From Euryodendron excelsum (lineage: Eukaryota; Streptophyta; Magnoliopsida; Ericales; Pentaphylacaceae), in contig CM065378.1 in the NCBI GenBank assembly GCA_033060915.1, positions 53,477,501 through 53,541,500 on the forward strand: DNA of 64,000 nt. Direction: 5' to 3'. A model generated the notes under the pieces. It saw nothing but the letters and a program-made list of their open reading frames with translations. It was not told the origin of the DNA and made no database searches. The translations under genes and the position numbers were made by a program. This document shows, one piece after another, positions 46,293 through 58,235 of this stretch. Within the stretch, counting starts at the first letter, position 1. The number at the start of each line of letters is the position of its first letter.

Positions 46293-47238
46293 TGACTCAC
46301 GCCACACGTGCACTCGAGATGAACCCAAGAGAAGGCCGGCGGAGTAGTATTACTCGGAGCACGAGATCGTCCCACAAGGAGTTGTGTGCGCACAATAACC
46401 ACCAGATCTAGGACCACCCTCTCAATTGACCACTAAATTCTGGCAAAAACTCCTTAAAATGCAAAGTAAAAAAAAATGAAAAATATATTTGTTATGAAAA
46501 TGGGTTGGTTATCTGAATTAGCTAACTAACTAAGAGAGAATGACTTGAATCAAGTTTGATTTTTAACTTAATGTGACAAAGTCTCGGGATTGACTGATCC
46601 AACTGTTTATTGGTCTAAGAATTCCAAAAGAGGTATTCTATAACTCAAATCCTTTGACTACAATGTGAGTCTCGGATTCGAAAGTTTTAGCGATAGAAAC
46701 GGCGTGTCCTTTAGAAATCCCACACCTAGAATAAATCAAATCTTTAGAATCGAAGACGAATACCATCGATTCGTGCAGCGCCTATATTAAGTATGTAGTC
46801 ATGCATAAAAGTTACCGAACATAATCAATCGTCTAAGTTTTCAAAGGTTTCTAGAATGAAGAAAAACAAGAATTATACAATCAAAAGATTTAGCTTGAAA
46901 ATCCAAAAACACCCTCTTATGGTCAACCAAGACCTCCAATTAGTTTCCACATTCAATCCCGAGATGGGGGAAGTTAGCTACTCATTCCTATTTATGAATA
47001 ATTTCGAAAATACATGAAGAAGAGCTAGAAATTTGACTTTAAAGCAATAACTCCACCAACATTACGAATTTAATGCAAGAGAAATGGAAGACCATATATT
47101 AAACTAATGCTTTAGAGGTTACATTTACATCTAAGCTTAAATCTAACAAACAAAAGGTACAATAAAGGAAGAAACGTACAAAAACCCTAAAGTCGCAGTC
47201 CCTTCTGCTCTGATATCTTGAAAATAACAAGAAGGGTT

Positions 47239-47248
47239 GTATTTATAG
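47239..47248 (-). promoter_or_regulatory. TATA box in the 3' LTR
   Basis: Minus strand CCCTATAAATACAACCC. The corresponding TATAAATAC in the 5' LTR (near 59180-59190) would drive genomic RNA synthesis. Transcription would start about 30 bp further along, near 47210 and its counterpart near 59150. Confidence 0.6.
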
Positions 47249-47284
47249 GGATTACAAAGCGAACCTTAAAATTTGGACAAAAAT

Positions 47285-47492
47285 AACCTTGCCGTTCAAA
47301 CCGTTGAATTGGGCGTTCGAACGCCCGCCACTGCGTTTTAACCGTTGAGATGGGCGTTTGAACGGTAGATTAATTTCTAATTTGCATGCCCACGGGCCGT
47401 TCGAACGGTCCATTTTGGAGTTCGAACGGTATGCCTTGTTTTCTTCTTTTCCTTCTTCTTGCCGTTCGAACGGCTCTTTAAGGGTTCGAACC
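47285..47492. repeat. TTCGAA palindrome cluster in the 3' LTR
   Basis: Palindromic or near-palindromic words: GCGTTCGAACGC (47314-47325), CCGTTCGAACGG (47397-47408 and 47462-47473), GTTCGAACGG (47420-47429), GGTTCGAACC (47483-47492), plus degraded GTTTGAACGG and CCGTTCAAACC. They sit directly upstream of the TATA box, in the enhancer position of U3. Confidence 0.9.
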
Positions 47493-47872
47493 ATAATCCC
47501 CTTTTTCGCTCAGTTCGGAATCACCCCGTTTGAAGCCTATGGAGTTGGAATTTGGCGAGGCTCATTAGACGCAAACATGACTGTCTTGGGGAGAGCTTTC
47601 CAATGGCTTATCAATTGCTCCGTTCCAAGTCACGAGCAAAAAGTTGCACGCTTCCCAAGATAAGACCCCCAGGAATGTTCCTCAATGATCTACGCTCTCG
47701 GCTCGGATCATTTCTTTGACTCCCAATTCACTCCTTTAGGTTTAAAAACCTGTAATCAAATTGAGAAAAAGGGTCAATGCAAAAACATAGTAAAGAAAAC
47801 AAACTTATCCCAAAACTACGACTAACAAGGGGTCGTTTAGAGGTGATAAACTACACTTTCATTGTCTAATCA

Positions 47873-47884
47873 CACCCCCCCAAC
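47873..47884 (-). other. Polypurine tract (G-rich) next to the 3' LTR
   Basis: The minus strand reads GTTGGGGGGGTG immediately before the LTR start TGATTAGAC. Position fits the polypurine primer site, though the run carries a T near its end. Confidence 0.6.
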
Positions 47885-49592
47885 TAACCTTTTGTTAGTC
47901 CCTAGCAAAAACTAAGAAAAGGCAACATAATCTCCACTCTCGTAGGAGTCCCGGGCCTATTTGGTGAATAAACCTAGCCTTTTACCACTATGTTACCCTA
48001 GTGTCAGTGCATGAGGGCTTCCTGGGACGGATACGCACCAACATCTACCCATGTCATGCTAAGAAGATAGAAGAGATACAATGACATGCAATAACTCCAT
48101 TCGCAAGAAATCTCAATTGCCCGAAATAAAATGAATCACGCAAGTTAAAGGCATAAAACATCGAAAAGAGGAAAGTACGTTAAAGTGCACTATCAATTAT
48201 ATATAACTATACCTACTCAACTCATGCAATTACATCCTTTTTGCTTCGATTTCAAATCTCCCAAGCCGTACACTCAACTCAAAAGATGAACACACAAGGT
48301 TCTCTCACGTGAAAGCTCGTCAAAAGAGTAAATGAATAAGAAATGCAAAAACGAGCAATTCCAATCCTCAAAAACTGCTAAAATGTAAGTGTATCGACTT
48401 GGCATAGCTTCGTGAAGGAACATTCGCGGCTCAAATATCAGCTAGAGATGTGACATGTATAGACCTATACTCAACTGAATTAATAACTTATGCAATTCCG
48501 GATATGCTATGGCCATGTGAAAGAAGAGTTGTGAATGGGGAACAAAGAAGGTGGTATTAGAATTTCAACACATGTATTGCGCACTACACATGATGACAAA
48601 AATGCATTCACTTTTGATTTCCTAACTTTTGAACCATAGTGAACTTTTCAACTTCTCTCATTTCTTCATTTTTTTTTATATATTTTCTTTCTCTTGTTTC
48701 TTTTTAACTCCATACAACTTCACATGTGAAATGCAATGTGTTAGCTCAGCATTGATAGACTTTTCAAGACTGTGTATACACCAATATCGTGAGAGAGAAA
48801 AGACATGAACGATTTGCGAGAAAAGAAATGGCCTTAGTCTAGAATCCGGAAAGACATTAAGTCAAAACCTCCAGAAAGTATAGGGGGTCAAATACTCCAA
48901 CTACTACTCGACACGCGAATCAAAATCAAGAAAAACGAGCTATTCAATCAATAAAAGATTACAAAATATACTTGAGTAGACATAAATCACTCCGAAAAAT
49001 GATCTTGAGGCTCTAAACTCACATGGTAAAATCTCCATTTTATAAAGATGTGCATGCACAAAAGAGACACGTAAACAATCATATAATCATGTTAGAGCAC
49101 AATGATTTAAATTCTCTCTTATGATGGATTTATGACAAACACTTACAAGTCATCACGACACCAAGGTGCATCAATCATTCCTTCAAACTTAGTCCAATCC
49201 ATGAAACAAAGTATCTTAATCAGCAAGAAAATGTAATGACATGACTACAATAATGGTTTCTCTAAGATATGCTCAACACACCCATTATTAACAAAAACTA
49301 AAATCTATTTACTTCAGGATGCGAAGAGTCATGTACCGTTATAGCGAAACTAGGAAACCGACCTGTTTCAGGTGAACTCCACATGTATTGGATATCAGAT
49401 AACCTGTCTCAATAATTATTCAAATCCCATTGATAATATGCATAAATTAAATCATAAGTGTTAAAGCAAAAGGTATATCAATTCAAAACCAAAAGTTAAT
49501 GTCCACAAAACAGTTATACAGCCCATGAAAACAAAAGAAATAAAGTTTTAGACTGGAAAGAAAAACATTAACTAGCAACTCAGTCTAAACTC
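47885..49592 (-). other. Non-coding 3' region of the Athila-like element
   Basis: About 1.7 kb between the env-like region and the 3' LTR with only short, unremarkable frames. Long non-coding stretches here are usual in Athila-type elements. Confidence 0.6.
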
Positions 49593-50825
49593 CTACTCAT
49601 CATCCTCATCGTCATCACCATCATCTCCTCCAGCCGGCAGCTGCCCCCTCATCATCATCGCCATCATCTCCTGGAGAATGGCAGTGTGCCTCTCCACATG
49701 GTCCTTGATGTTCTTCAACCGAGTATCGGTTGAAGCTATGAAAGCATCCAACTTCTGCCCCCTGCTGCGCCATAGCAGCCTGCGAACTCGCACCCTGGGC
49801 CCCTGCAGCTGCCTCAGCAATCACCCTCTTTTTTAGTTCCTCTACCTCTTTCTTTCTCTTCTTCTAACCCTCAGACCAACTCCAAGTGGTATCATCAATA
49901 AGCGTCTCCTAGTCCTGGCTAATGGGGTCCCGGGGAATCTTTGCTTTCGAGTCTTTAATCAACTCGGTAAGCATACAAGTAAAAAGGATCGACCCCTGGG
50001 AATTTGGGTTTGTATAGGCATGGTAGACTTGCATGAACATGAATTGGGACAAGTCAATGGACTTCCCCGTACCGATGGCCCAAAGTAGCTGCGCATGGTT
50101 AAGGCTCATACCAACTGTTCTTTTCAGCGGCATCAAATTATGACAGGAGAACAGGAAAAGGATAAGGTACTTAGGCACCAACTTCAGTTTGTTACACTGG
50201 ACTAACCCATCCCAAGTTTCTCCCCTCTTCAACAACTCATCGCAAAGGACAAACAATGGAGGGGTGCCTATGTCAGGGTAGTCAAACTCGGGATTGGCCT
50301 CCTGCCTAAGCCCTTAATAATGACAAAAAGTGGCGGGCTCTAGGATGATTTCCTTCCCTCAGACCCAAGACTTGATCCGTTCACTCCCCTTCTCAGCCAT
50401 CGGGGAGAATATGTTTGCCATAAACTCAGCACACAAGGTCAAAATGCACTCCCCCTTATATGAGGCCAACCCTAGCCACCCCCTTTCAGAGAATTGTTTC
50501 TCAAACTTAAAAGGTTCGAAGGCATTAAGCCTTATCTCTCTCTCAATCACCGCCCCATTTTTCACCCAAATCCTTCTATAGGATTATCCTCATAGACCCC
50601 CAAAAATCTCGAGGGATCATAATCCTCGTGGGAAGCACTAGCAGCGGGAGCCTTCCCCTTGGCCTCTTTTGACTTAGACGTGGTTTTGGCTGAGGACTTG
50701 GACTTCCCCGCTCCCTTACTCGATTTATCACTCATCTTATCACCCCAACAAACAAAATATAGACAAAACACAAATGCACCACACATCACAATAAAGTTCA
50801 AAAGAAACAACAAAAACCCATGCAT
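49593..50825 (-). pseudogene. Env-like region of the Athila-like element, broken
   Basis: Minus-strand pieces in order: an N-terminal Lys/Ser-rich stretch (50825-50562), a segment with FEPFKFEKQFSERGW (50565-50359), a segment with ELLKRGETWDG and NHAQLLWAIGTGKSID (50256-49909), and a C-terminal part with an acidic DDGDDDED end (49824-49593). The order matches the third open reading region of Athila elements. A frameshift near 50562 and stops near 50356 and 49908 separate the pieces. The very N-terminus starts hydrophobic, but a clear viral-type signal and fusion structure is not evident. Function of this region in plants is unproven. Confidence 0.65.
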
Positions 50826-51519
50826 AAAACAAAGAGAGTGTGTGCATAATGCCTTAGAGGTGGCCTATGATGTTCTACATGCCTTAGAAAGTGCCCATCA
50901 AACACAAATGGTGCCACAATGAACACCCAGACATTAAGTCAAACATGTGGTGCGCGTGTGTTTTGGAGGGAGTCCAAACAACAAAAAAAAAACTAAGGGA
51001 AAAGCTCACAATCTATCCTAGAGAACCCTACAATCCCTTGGGAATCCAATGGGGTTCAATTGCCCTCAAATTACTAGCAAAAACCTCACTAAGGAATTTC
51101 ATCGAACATATGGTGGGCGGTAAAAAGTGAGTGTGCCTAGAGCATTACTCCTAGTGATTCAACCACCCAATCTAAAAGATAAATACATCAAGACAAAATA
51201 CAAGGCAAGCCCCAAGTCAAATTTATGCAAAACCTAGGGTTCATATGCACAATGAAAAGCAATAAAAGTTAGGGCTCAAAAAAAAAAAAAAAATGGGAGA
51301 TTACTTTGGTTAGATGGATGAAGATGGAAGGAGAAGATTGCCACACAAAAGCCCTAGGAAGCTTTGGCTAGCCTTGGGTTGACAAAGAAGTGCACCACCA
51401 ACTCCCTCTCTCGAATCTCCCCCACTCTTTCTTTTTTTTCTTTTCTTTCGGCTCTCTCTCAGTGAGAAGTGGAATGAACAAGAGAATGTTTGAAAGGCTA
51501 AAAATAAAACAAAAATCTT
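50826..51519 (-). other. Non-coding stretch upstream of the env-like region
   Basis: Lies between the internal palindrome cluster and the env-like region. The minus strand is CT/GA-rich near 51400-51480 (GAGAGAGAGCC, AAAGAAAAG) in the manner of an untranslated leader. Poly-A near 51279-51293 on the plus strand. No gene. Confidence 0.5.
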
Positions 51520-51740
51520 CACTGCTGTTCGAACGGTCCATTCTGGAGTTCGAACAGTAGGCACAAAATTGGGCTGCATCGAATTGGGCCGTTTGAAAGC
51601 CAGAATGGACCGTTCGAACGGTAGGCACAAAATGAGATTACACCCCACGGGACATTTGAACGGCAATGCAAAAATTTTATGTTCCAAATTACACGGCCAC
51701 GGGCCATTTGAACGACTCTGTGGATCGTTCGAACTCCATG
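51520..51740. repeat. Internal copy of the U3 palindrome cluster
   Basis: Contains GTTCGAACGGTCC (51527-51539), AGTTCGAACAG (about 51547), CCGTTCGAACGG (51610-51621), ATTTGAACGG (about 51655) and ATCGTTCGAAC (51724-51734). The phrase GAACGGTCCATTCTGGAGTT matches the LTR phrase GAACGGTCCATTTTGGAGTT except at one base, and a partial inverted copy (CAGAATGGACCGTTCGAAC) sits 70 bp away. This is LTR promoter sequence duplicated between integrase and the env-like region. Confidence 0.85.
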
Positions 51741-52313
51741 CCAATTTTTAGACTACCTCTTATGCACCCTGAATACAATCAACACTTAACCCAAATGCAA
51801 ACTAACCTAGACTCACTTTGACCTAAAGAAGAAAAAATCTACCCTAATCCAAAAGAAGCTAAAAACCATACACCGAAAGACGAAAGACACACTACGAGTA
51901 GACCCCCCCAAACTAGAGACGAGCATAGTCCGCAATGCGACGAAAAGACAAGGAAAAAGAAAAGACACAGCGACGGACGGGCGGGGAAGATGAAAGGGCG
52001 GGACAGACACACATACACACATCCACTTCCCCCCTAACTAGGGAAAAGCGACGTCCGACACGACTCAATCCTAACAACTACTGTACAACCTACTGGACGG
52101 CATTATGGTTCAGTCCAAAGGTGGTGGATCATATAAGTCCACACAATCGACCTCTCTCGACTCTAGCTCAAGATAGGGCTTCAATTGCTACCCATTAACT
52201 TTAAAATTATTGCCATTTTTGGGGTTTTCGATTTCAATTACACCATGAGGTGAGATTTCTCCCATTACAAAAGGTCCAAACCATCTACTTTGAAGCTTAC
52301 TCGGAAACAAATG
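51741..52313 (-). other. Non-coding stretch after integrase
   Basis: Follows the decayed end of integrase on the minus strand (about 52200). Arg/Lys-rich short frames in the stretch 51930-52020 have no recognised identity. Confidence 0.5.
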
Positions 52314-53316
52314 TCACCGGGAATTGTATAGAAGGACCTGTTGACCAACCTCAAAAGATTTACAAAGGATACGTTGGTCGTGTAGTGATTTCATCTTTGC
52401 TTTAGAGATCTTGGAATTCTCATAAGCATCATTGCAAATTTCTTCGAGTTCATTTAGTTGCAATTTCTGAAGGGAACCCGCCTCGTCTAAATTCTCATTG
52501 AATTGATGGATTGCCCAATAGGCTTTGTGTTCTATCTCCACCGGAAGATGGCACGCCTTTCCATACACAAGCCTATATGGAGAAGACCCTAAAATGGTCT
52601 TATAAGTTGTCCTGTAGGCCCATAATGCATCTACCAACCTCAAGGACTAATCCTTTCGGTTTAGGTTAACAGTTTTCGCTAGGACTTGCTTAAATCTCTC
52701 TATTTGCCAACTCAACTTGGCCTTGGGTCTAAGGGTGATAAGGTGTACCAACCTTGTGTATCACCCTATATTTTCTCATCAGTAGAGCTACCGGCCTATT
52801 GCAAAAATGGGAGCCATGATCACTAATGATAGCTCGTAGCATGCCAAACCTAGCAAAGACATATTCTTTCAAAAATTTTACCACAATAGCATGGTCATTG
52901 GTATGCGCCGGTATAGCCTCTACCCACTTAGACACATAGTCTACGGCCACCAAAATGTACAAATAGCCACACGAGCTGGGAAATGGTCCCATGAAATCTA
53001 TACCCCAACAGTAAAAAACCTCAAGAATAATGATAGGGGTAAGAGGCATCATGTGCCTCTTAGAAAGACTTCCTAGACGTTGGCACCGATCACTGGACAC
53101 GCAGAAAATGTGAACGTCTCTAAACATGGTGGGCCAATAAAAACCACTCTGCAAAATCTTAGCAGTAATTTTTCGTGAAGAAAAATGCCCACTACATGCC
53201 TGTGAGTGACAGAACTCAATGATGCTTTTCACCTCATCGTCGTGAATACACTGACGGATCACTTGATTGGGACAGTATTTGAAAAGATATGGATCTTCCC
53301 AAGAGAAATACCCCAT
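52200..53316 (-). pseudogene. Integrase region of the Athila-like element, broken
   Basis: Minus strand: zinc-binding H..H..C..C region (CHSQACSGHF then FCVSSDRCQ, where a usual Cys has become Ser), then the catalytic core with GIDFMGPF (first Asp), IISDHGSHF (second Asp), and QVEL (Glu) just after a TAG at about 52728. A one-base insertion shortly after moves the frame, and the C-terminal part ([12 protein letters not shown] to [13 protein letters not shown]) is open at 52643-52314. The reaction in intact relatives is insertion of the cDNA into host DNA. Confidence 0.85.
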
Positions 53317-53547
53317 ATGTCTAAGGAATTTTTTTCTATCAACGCTAGACCAATGCGAGGGAATTTTACCAGTAGCTAAGTAGTTAGCTATGTCGGCATA
53401 CCACGGGGTCTTTGAATCTGAAAGTGCATGAGCATAAAAGAGTTGCTTATCCGGAAAGTGTTCATTGATTGGAAGAGGGTTTTGGGCATCCCCATCAGTA
53501 GGGAGCCTCGACAGGTGGTCGGCAACAACATTTTTTACCCTTTTTTT

Positions 53548-55185
53548 TTATTTATCTTTAATCTCAATGTGAAACTCTTGCAGTAACAAAATCCACTGGG
53601 CGAGTCGTGGTTTGGCATCAGGCTTACTCAATAGATACTTTAGTGCAGAATGATCAATGTAAATGATAACTAAAGATCCAACCAAGTACGACCTAAACTT
53701 ACCGAAAGCAAAAACCACAGCGAGGAGCTCTTTCTCAGTAGTGGTATAGTTCAGCTTGGCTTCATTGAGGGTTTTGCTGGCGTAATAAATCACATATGGT
53801 TTCTTGTCCACCCTTTGCCCCAAAACAGCCCCTACTGCATAGTCGCTAGCGTCACACATCAACTTAAAAGGTAAAGACCAATCGGGTGATCTAATAATAG
53901 GTGCAGTGGTGAGAAGCCCTTTTAGTTTGTCAAAGGCTTCTTGGCATTGAGGTGTCCAACGAAATGGTACCTCTAGTGAAAGTAAATGGCATAAAGGTCT
54001 AGAAATGGCACTAAATACCTCAATGAACCGCTGGTAGAATTCGGCGTGCCCAAGAAATGACTGAATATCTCGGACACTCTTCGGGGTAAGGAGACGTTGG
54101 ATTAACTCGACCTTAGATTGATCTACCTCTATCCCCTTGTTAGACACAATATGTCCAAGAACTATACCCTGTGTCACCATGAAGTGACACTTCTCCCAAT
54201 TGAGCACTAGATTACTCTCCTCGCATCTCTCCAAAATTTTCTCTAAGTGCTCTAGACATGCCTCGAAAGTGTCACCATAGACAGAGAAGTCATCCATGAA
54301 AACTTCTAGGATTTTCTCAACCATGTCGTTGAAAATAGACATCATGCACCTTTAAAAAGTGGTCGGGGCATTGCATAGGCTAAAGGGCATTCTCTTGTAA
54401 GCATAGGTGCCAAATGGGCACGTGAAGATAGTGTTTTCCTGATCTTCTAAAGTGACTTCAATTTGGTTATAGCCGGAATAACCATCTAGGAAGTAATAAA
54501 ATGCTCAGCCTGCTACACGTTCTAGGACTTGGTCCAAGAACGGGAGTGGGAAATGATCTTTTCTAGTGGCTACATTGAGTCTATAGTAGTCTATGCACAT
54601 TCACCAACCTGTTTGAATCCTAGTTGGAACTAATTCATTCAGTTCATTTTTTACTATCGTAACTCCTGACTTCTTAGGGACGACTTGGGTTGGACTAACC
54701 CATTTGGAATCAGAGATGGGGTATATAATATCCGCATCGAGAAGCTTTAATACTTCTTTTCTAATAACCTCCTTCATGTTGGGATTTAAGCGTCTTTGCA
54801 TTTGATGCACAGATTTAGAGTGCTCCTCAAGATATATACAATGAGTACACATTAGAGAACTTATTTTATAAAGGTCTGCTATAGTCCAGCCTAGAGCTTT
54901 CTTATGAGCTTTCAGCACTTTCAAAACAGATTCCTCTTGGCCTTCAGACAGGCTAGAGGAAATGACAACCGGGTAGAATTCACCTTCACCTAAAAATGCA
55001 TATTTCAAGGTGGAAGGTAAGGGTTTCCTCTCTAGATTGGGTGATTGTTGTTCAGACTGGACCAGCTTGACAACACTTGGGGTAAGGGGTTCGAAAACGG
55101 CGGTCCAATGACCCACATGCATGCAACTCTCACTCCCTTCTACCACTCTAGTTGGGTCCCTATGACTTGCAATCTTGGATTCCAA
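53548..55185 (-). pseudogene. Reverse transcriptase and RNase H region, broken
   Basis: Minus strand: the N-terminal RT part (HCIYLEEHSKSVHQMQRRLN, then WVSPTQVVPKKSG) is at 55185-54601, and the core with FMDDFSVYG (catalytic Asp pair at about 54289-54294) is at 54345-53548. RNase H follows with [26 protein letters not shown] and [11 protein letters not shown]. Stops near 54600, 54510 and 54352 interrupt the segment between motifs. In the family this enzyme copies RNA into cDNA. Confidence 0.9.
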
Positions 55186-55219
55186 TTGGTAATTAGGCTC
55201 ACTCCAGACAAGAGCCCTC

Positions 55220-55867
55220 CTAACAAATGAGCTCTCGGTCTACATGCTCCTGGACAATAGATTCTATGAAATCTACTTCCTCAATGTTATCTACCTCCCC
55301 CTTTTGTTTACCCACCGTAAAACTGTTCATTTCCAAGGTCATATTGCCAAATGAAAGCTTCAATAACCCATTTCTGCAATGAATGATGGCATTTGCAGTG
55401 GCAAGGAAGGGTCGTCCTAAGATGATAGGAATATGATGCTTAGAGGATTCTGTGTCTATTGGGTGGGTATCTAAAACGATGAAATCAACCGGGTAGTAGA
55501 CATTATCCACTTGAATAAGGACATCCTCAATTATTCCCTGGGGCACCTTAACAGAACGATCGGCCAACTCAAGGGTAACCCGGGTAGGGCTCAATTCTCC
55601 TAGACCTAGTTCTTTATACACAGAATATGGAAGTAGGTTTGCACTAGAACTTAGGTCAAGAAGAACTCGGTCTATCCTATGTCCTCCTATGACGTATGAA
55701 ATAGTAGGACAACCGTGGTCCTTATACTTCGGTGTGGTCTTGCATTGTAGAATGGCATTTTGACTTTCATTCATTATTGTCGTCTCTTTAACATGCAACT
55801 TCCTCTTAACAGTACACAAGTCCTTCAAGAACTTGGCGTAGGAAGGTATCTGTTTGATTGCATCCAA
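55220..55867 (-). pseudogene. Aspartic protease region
   Basis: Minus strand 215-codon open stretch ending in VDFIESIVQE. The active-site region reads LLDLSSSANLLPYS where relatives have a D-L/S-G-A-S type loop, so the glycine is replaced by serine and activity is doubtful. ILGRPFLATANA, the second conserved block, is intact. It would process the Gag-Pol polyprotein. Confidence 0.85.
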
Positions 55868-56150
55868 AATAGGGATATTGATTCAGACCTGTTTGAATAT
55901 TTCATATATTTCAGAATTTGGAGACTCTTTTCTAGGTCTAGTCAGTTTATGAGGAAACGGAGCACGTTTCAACTCTTCAATGCCCACTTCTTTAGATGCA
56001 TCAATCGATTCTTTCGACAGCTCATAATTTTTTTTCATTCTCTTTCTCTTCATTTTTATCAGTCTCTTCCCTCACTTGCTTATGTCCTAACCCAACAAAC
56101 TCATTCTTTTTCTCTTGACTGTTTTCTTTAGGAGGGATGGTTTTATCAAT
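55868..56150 (-). other. Gag-to-protease linker, decayed
   Basis: Basic/Glu-rich spacer between gag and protease on the minus strand, with stops. No domain seen. Confidence 0.5.
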
Positions 56151-57824
56151 TTACTTTCCATTCCTAAGTGTAGTGATGGCCTGAACCTGTTCATGTGGTG
56201 TGTCAATGAAATTTGCAGGTTTTAGGTTTGGTTGGGGTTGGGTAGGAAATCGCCCTTGGGTTTGTTGAGTCATTAACATCTTGTGGATGTCTTTGACTAG
56301 TGTGTTGGTCTCCCCCTGTGATTGTTCCAGATTATTGACCCTATTTGTGAGTGCTCGTAGGTCATTGGTCACTTGTACGTCCTCATTGTTTCTCCTATGA
56401 GGAGCTTGGTATTGTGCCGGTTGTGGTGCATACGGTTGAGGTGTCGGTTGTGTGGGATAAGATGTTGATGGTCCATGGAAAGGTTACGGTGGTGGGTGAA
56501 AGGGTTGTGGAGGTTGTTGAAATGGTTGAGGATTTTGCGAACCCTCTTGTTTCCACCCAAAGTTAGGGTAATTCCTCCACCCCCGATTATATGTGTTGGA
56601 GTAGGGATTGTTCCCACTCCTTTAATTTTGGTAACCCCCTTGGAATTAACCAACTGCGTTCACTTGGCCGTGAAGTGCTTCCCTCACCCGTGGTATAATC
56701 GAACATGAAGTTGTATCATGGTCCTGTGTATTACAAACTAAGCACAATGAGGGTGTTTCAACAGGTACAAAAGTGGTGGCCTTAGAAGTTTGTAAAGCCT
56801 CCAACTTGCGTGTGAGTGACGTAACCCTAGCTTGTAGGTCCTCTACTTCCCCTAACTGATGTTTGGCTCCAACATGTGCGGTAGTGGGCTTGGTAATATG
56901 ATTTTGAATTGTAAGGTTTTGAGTACCCGTGCTAGCCCAATCTCTAGCCAAGTTGGCTAGATAGTCGAAGTAATTATGTGCCTCAGTGGGGTTCTTTTCT
57001 GGATAGGTTCCCGTGTACATAGACTCTATAAACATCTTTAATTGAAGGGTCAACGAAGAGTAAAATGTGTTAATGATGTGCCATTCCAAAAAACCATGAT
57101 GTGGACACACGAATAGTAGATCCTTGAACCTCTCCCAACATTGGAAGAAGGTCTCACCACTAGTCGGTGCAAATTGAGATATGGCACACCGTAGTGCCTA
57201 GGTGCGATATTCGGGGAAGAACTTTTTCAAGAACTCCCCTTGAAGTGTGTTCCATAAGTAAATGGACATAGGCCTCAGTGTATTCAACCATGTCTTAGCC
57301 TTATCCTTCAAAGTTAATGGGAAAAGTTTCAGAAGTAAAACTTCTCGGGGACAAGCATTATCTTGGAAAATGGAGTATGCATCCTCAAAATCTTTTATGT
57401 GCATGTATGGTTGTTTAGAGTCATAGCCATGAAATTGGGGCATGGCTTGTAGCATTCCTAGTTTAAGATTCAATGTGGTTTGGTGCGCGGGAAGTACTAT
57501 GGCGGATGTGGGTGTTTGCCTAGCAGGATTCATGTAGTCCCTCATAGGATGATCTTGAACTTCTGTGTCCCCTATGTTGCTTCCCCTTTCATGACCGTTG
57601 TGCCCATCGTGTTCACCCCCTGGGACATTGCCCAGTGGATTATCGATGTTGGCCATAGGTATGGCTCCTAAGTCAACAATTAAAGGAAAACGAGGTGAAT
57701 CTGTTGGGTTTAAACGAGCAAGTGACGGAGTCAAATAGCCTGGTGGAAGGTTACATAACAGGTCGACTCTAGCAAGACGATGAGTGTGATCTCGAAGGAA
57801 ATAGGACATATAAATGCAATGCAC
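56151..57824 (-). pseudogene. Gag region of the Athila-like element, broken
   Basis: Minus strand: 57824-57198 carries the retrotransposon gag domain (MPQFHGYDSKQPYMHIKDFE, then LLLKLFPLTLKDKAKTWLN and FLKKFF). A TAG at about 57195 interrupts it, and the same frame resumes at 57110-56646 with WHIINTFYSSL and LCLVCNTQDHDTTSC (a Cys/His nucleic-acid-binding motif, C-x2-C-x3-H-x4-C). A Gln/Pro-rich tail (to about 56150) contains further stops. The protein would form the particle core. Confidence 0.85.
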
Positions 57825-58211
57825 ACATCAATCAAGCAAAGTTCCTCCGACCCTCCAATCTCCACATAAACGTCAACTCCGTTGCCCACAATAAATTTAA
57901 AAGCAACCCAACTGATCCTCCAATCTCCACATACAAGGAAAAACTACCAATAAATATTTAGCACAAAGCCTAACCTCCTCTAGTTCCACATCCTAACTAC
58001 TATATGCCTAGACTCCTAAAAAATATAAAACGAAGTAAACAAAATCCTAAAATTCTAACACCACAAAAATGATGGAATGAAGTTACCAAATGACTTTTGC
58101 TGATGATTCCTCTGTTGTTGTAGGTTGATGATGAAGCAATTCGTTGAATTTCGCGTTGACTACGGTTCGTGTTCTAGCACGCCTCTTACGGTCACTTGTG
58201 CGAAAGCAAAC
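57825..58211 (-). other. Leader between primer site and gag
   Basis: Non-coding leader. The phrase CCTCCAATCTCCACATA occurs twice (about 57855 and 57913), a small direct repeat. It should contain packaging signals in active relatives; none can be identified by eye. Confidence 0.5.
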
Positions 58212-58229
58212 CCGTCGGCAACGACGCCA
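58212..58229 (-). other. Primer binding site, tRNA-Asp type
   Basis: Minus strand TGGCGTCGTTGCCGACGG begins 6 nt after the LTR end (CA at 58236). It resembles the TGGCGCCGTTGCC site that Athila elements use to anneal a tRNA-Asp 3' end, with one C-to-T change in the core. Confidence 0.8.
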
Positions 58230-58235
58230 AAAACT

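Larger units (their letters stand above)
46293..47872 (-). repeat. 3' LTR of the Athila-like element
   Basis: Bounded by TGACTCACG (46293) and TCTAATCA (47872). Aligns along its length with 58236-59822. Differences are scattered and mostly G/A or C/T, as expected from decay of methylated cytosines. On the minus strand a TATA box (CTATAAATAC, about 47239-47248) lies 40-240 bp downstream of the TTCGAA palindrome cluster. Confidence 0.95.

Noticed and set aside
47252..47663. Open frames with repeated GPFERS-like residues in the LTRs, also seen at 59333-59635 and 51569-51751
   Set aside because: The residues are simply the translation of the GGGCCGTTCGAACGG palindrome words; the frames lie in LTR promoter DNA.
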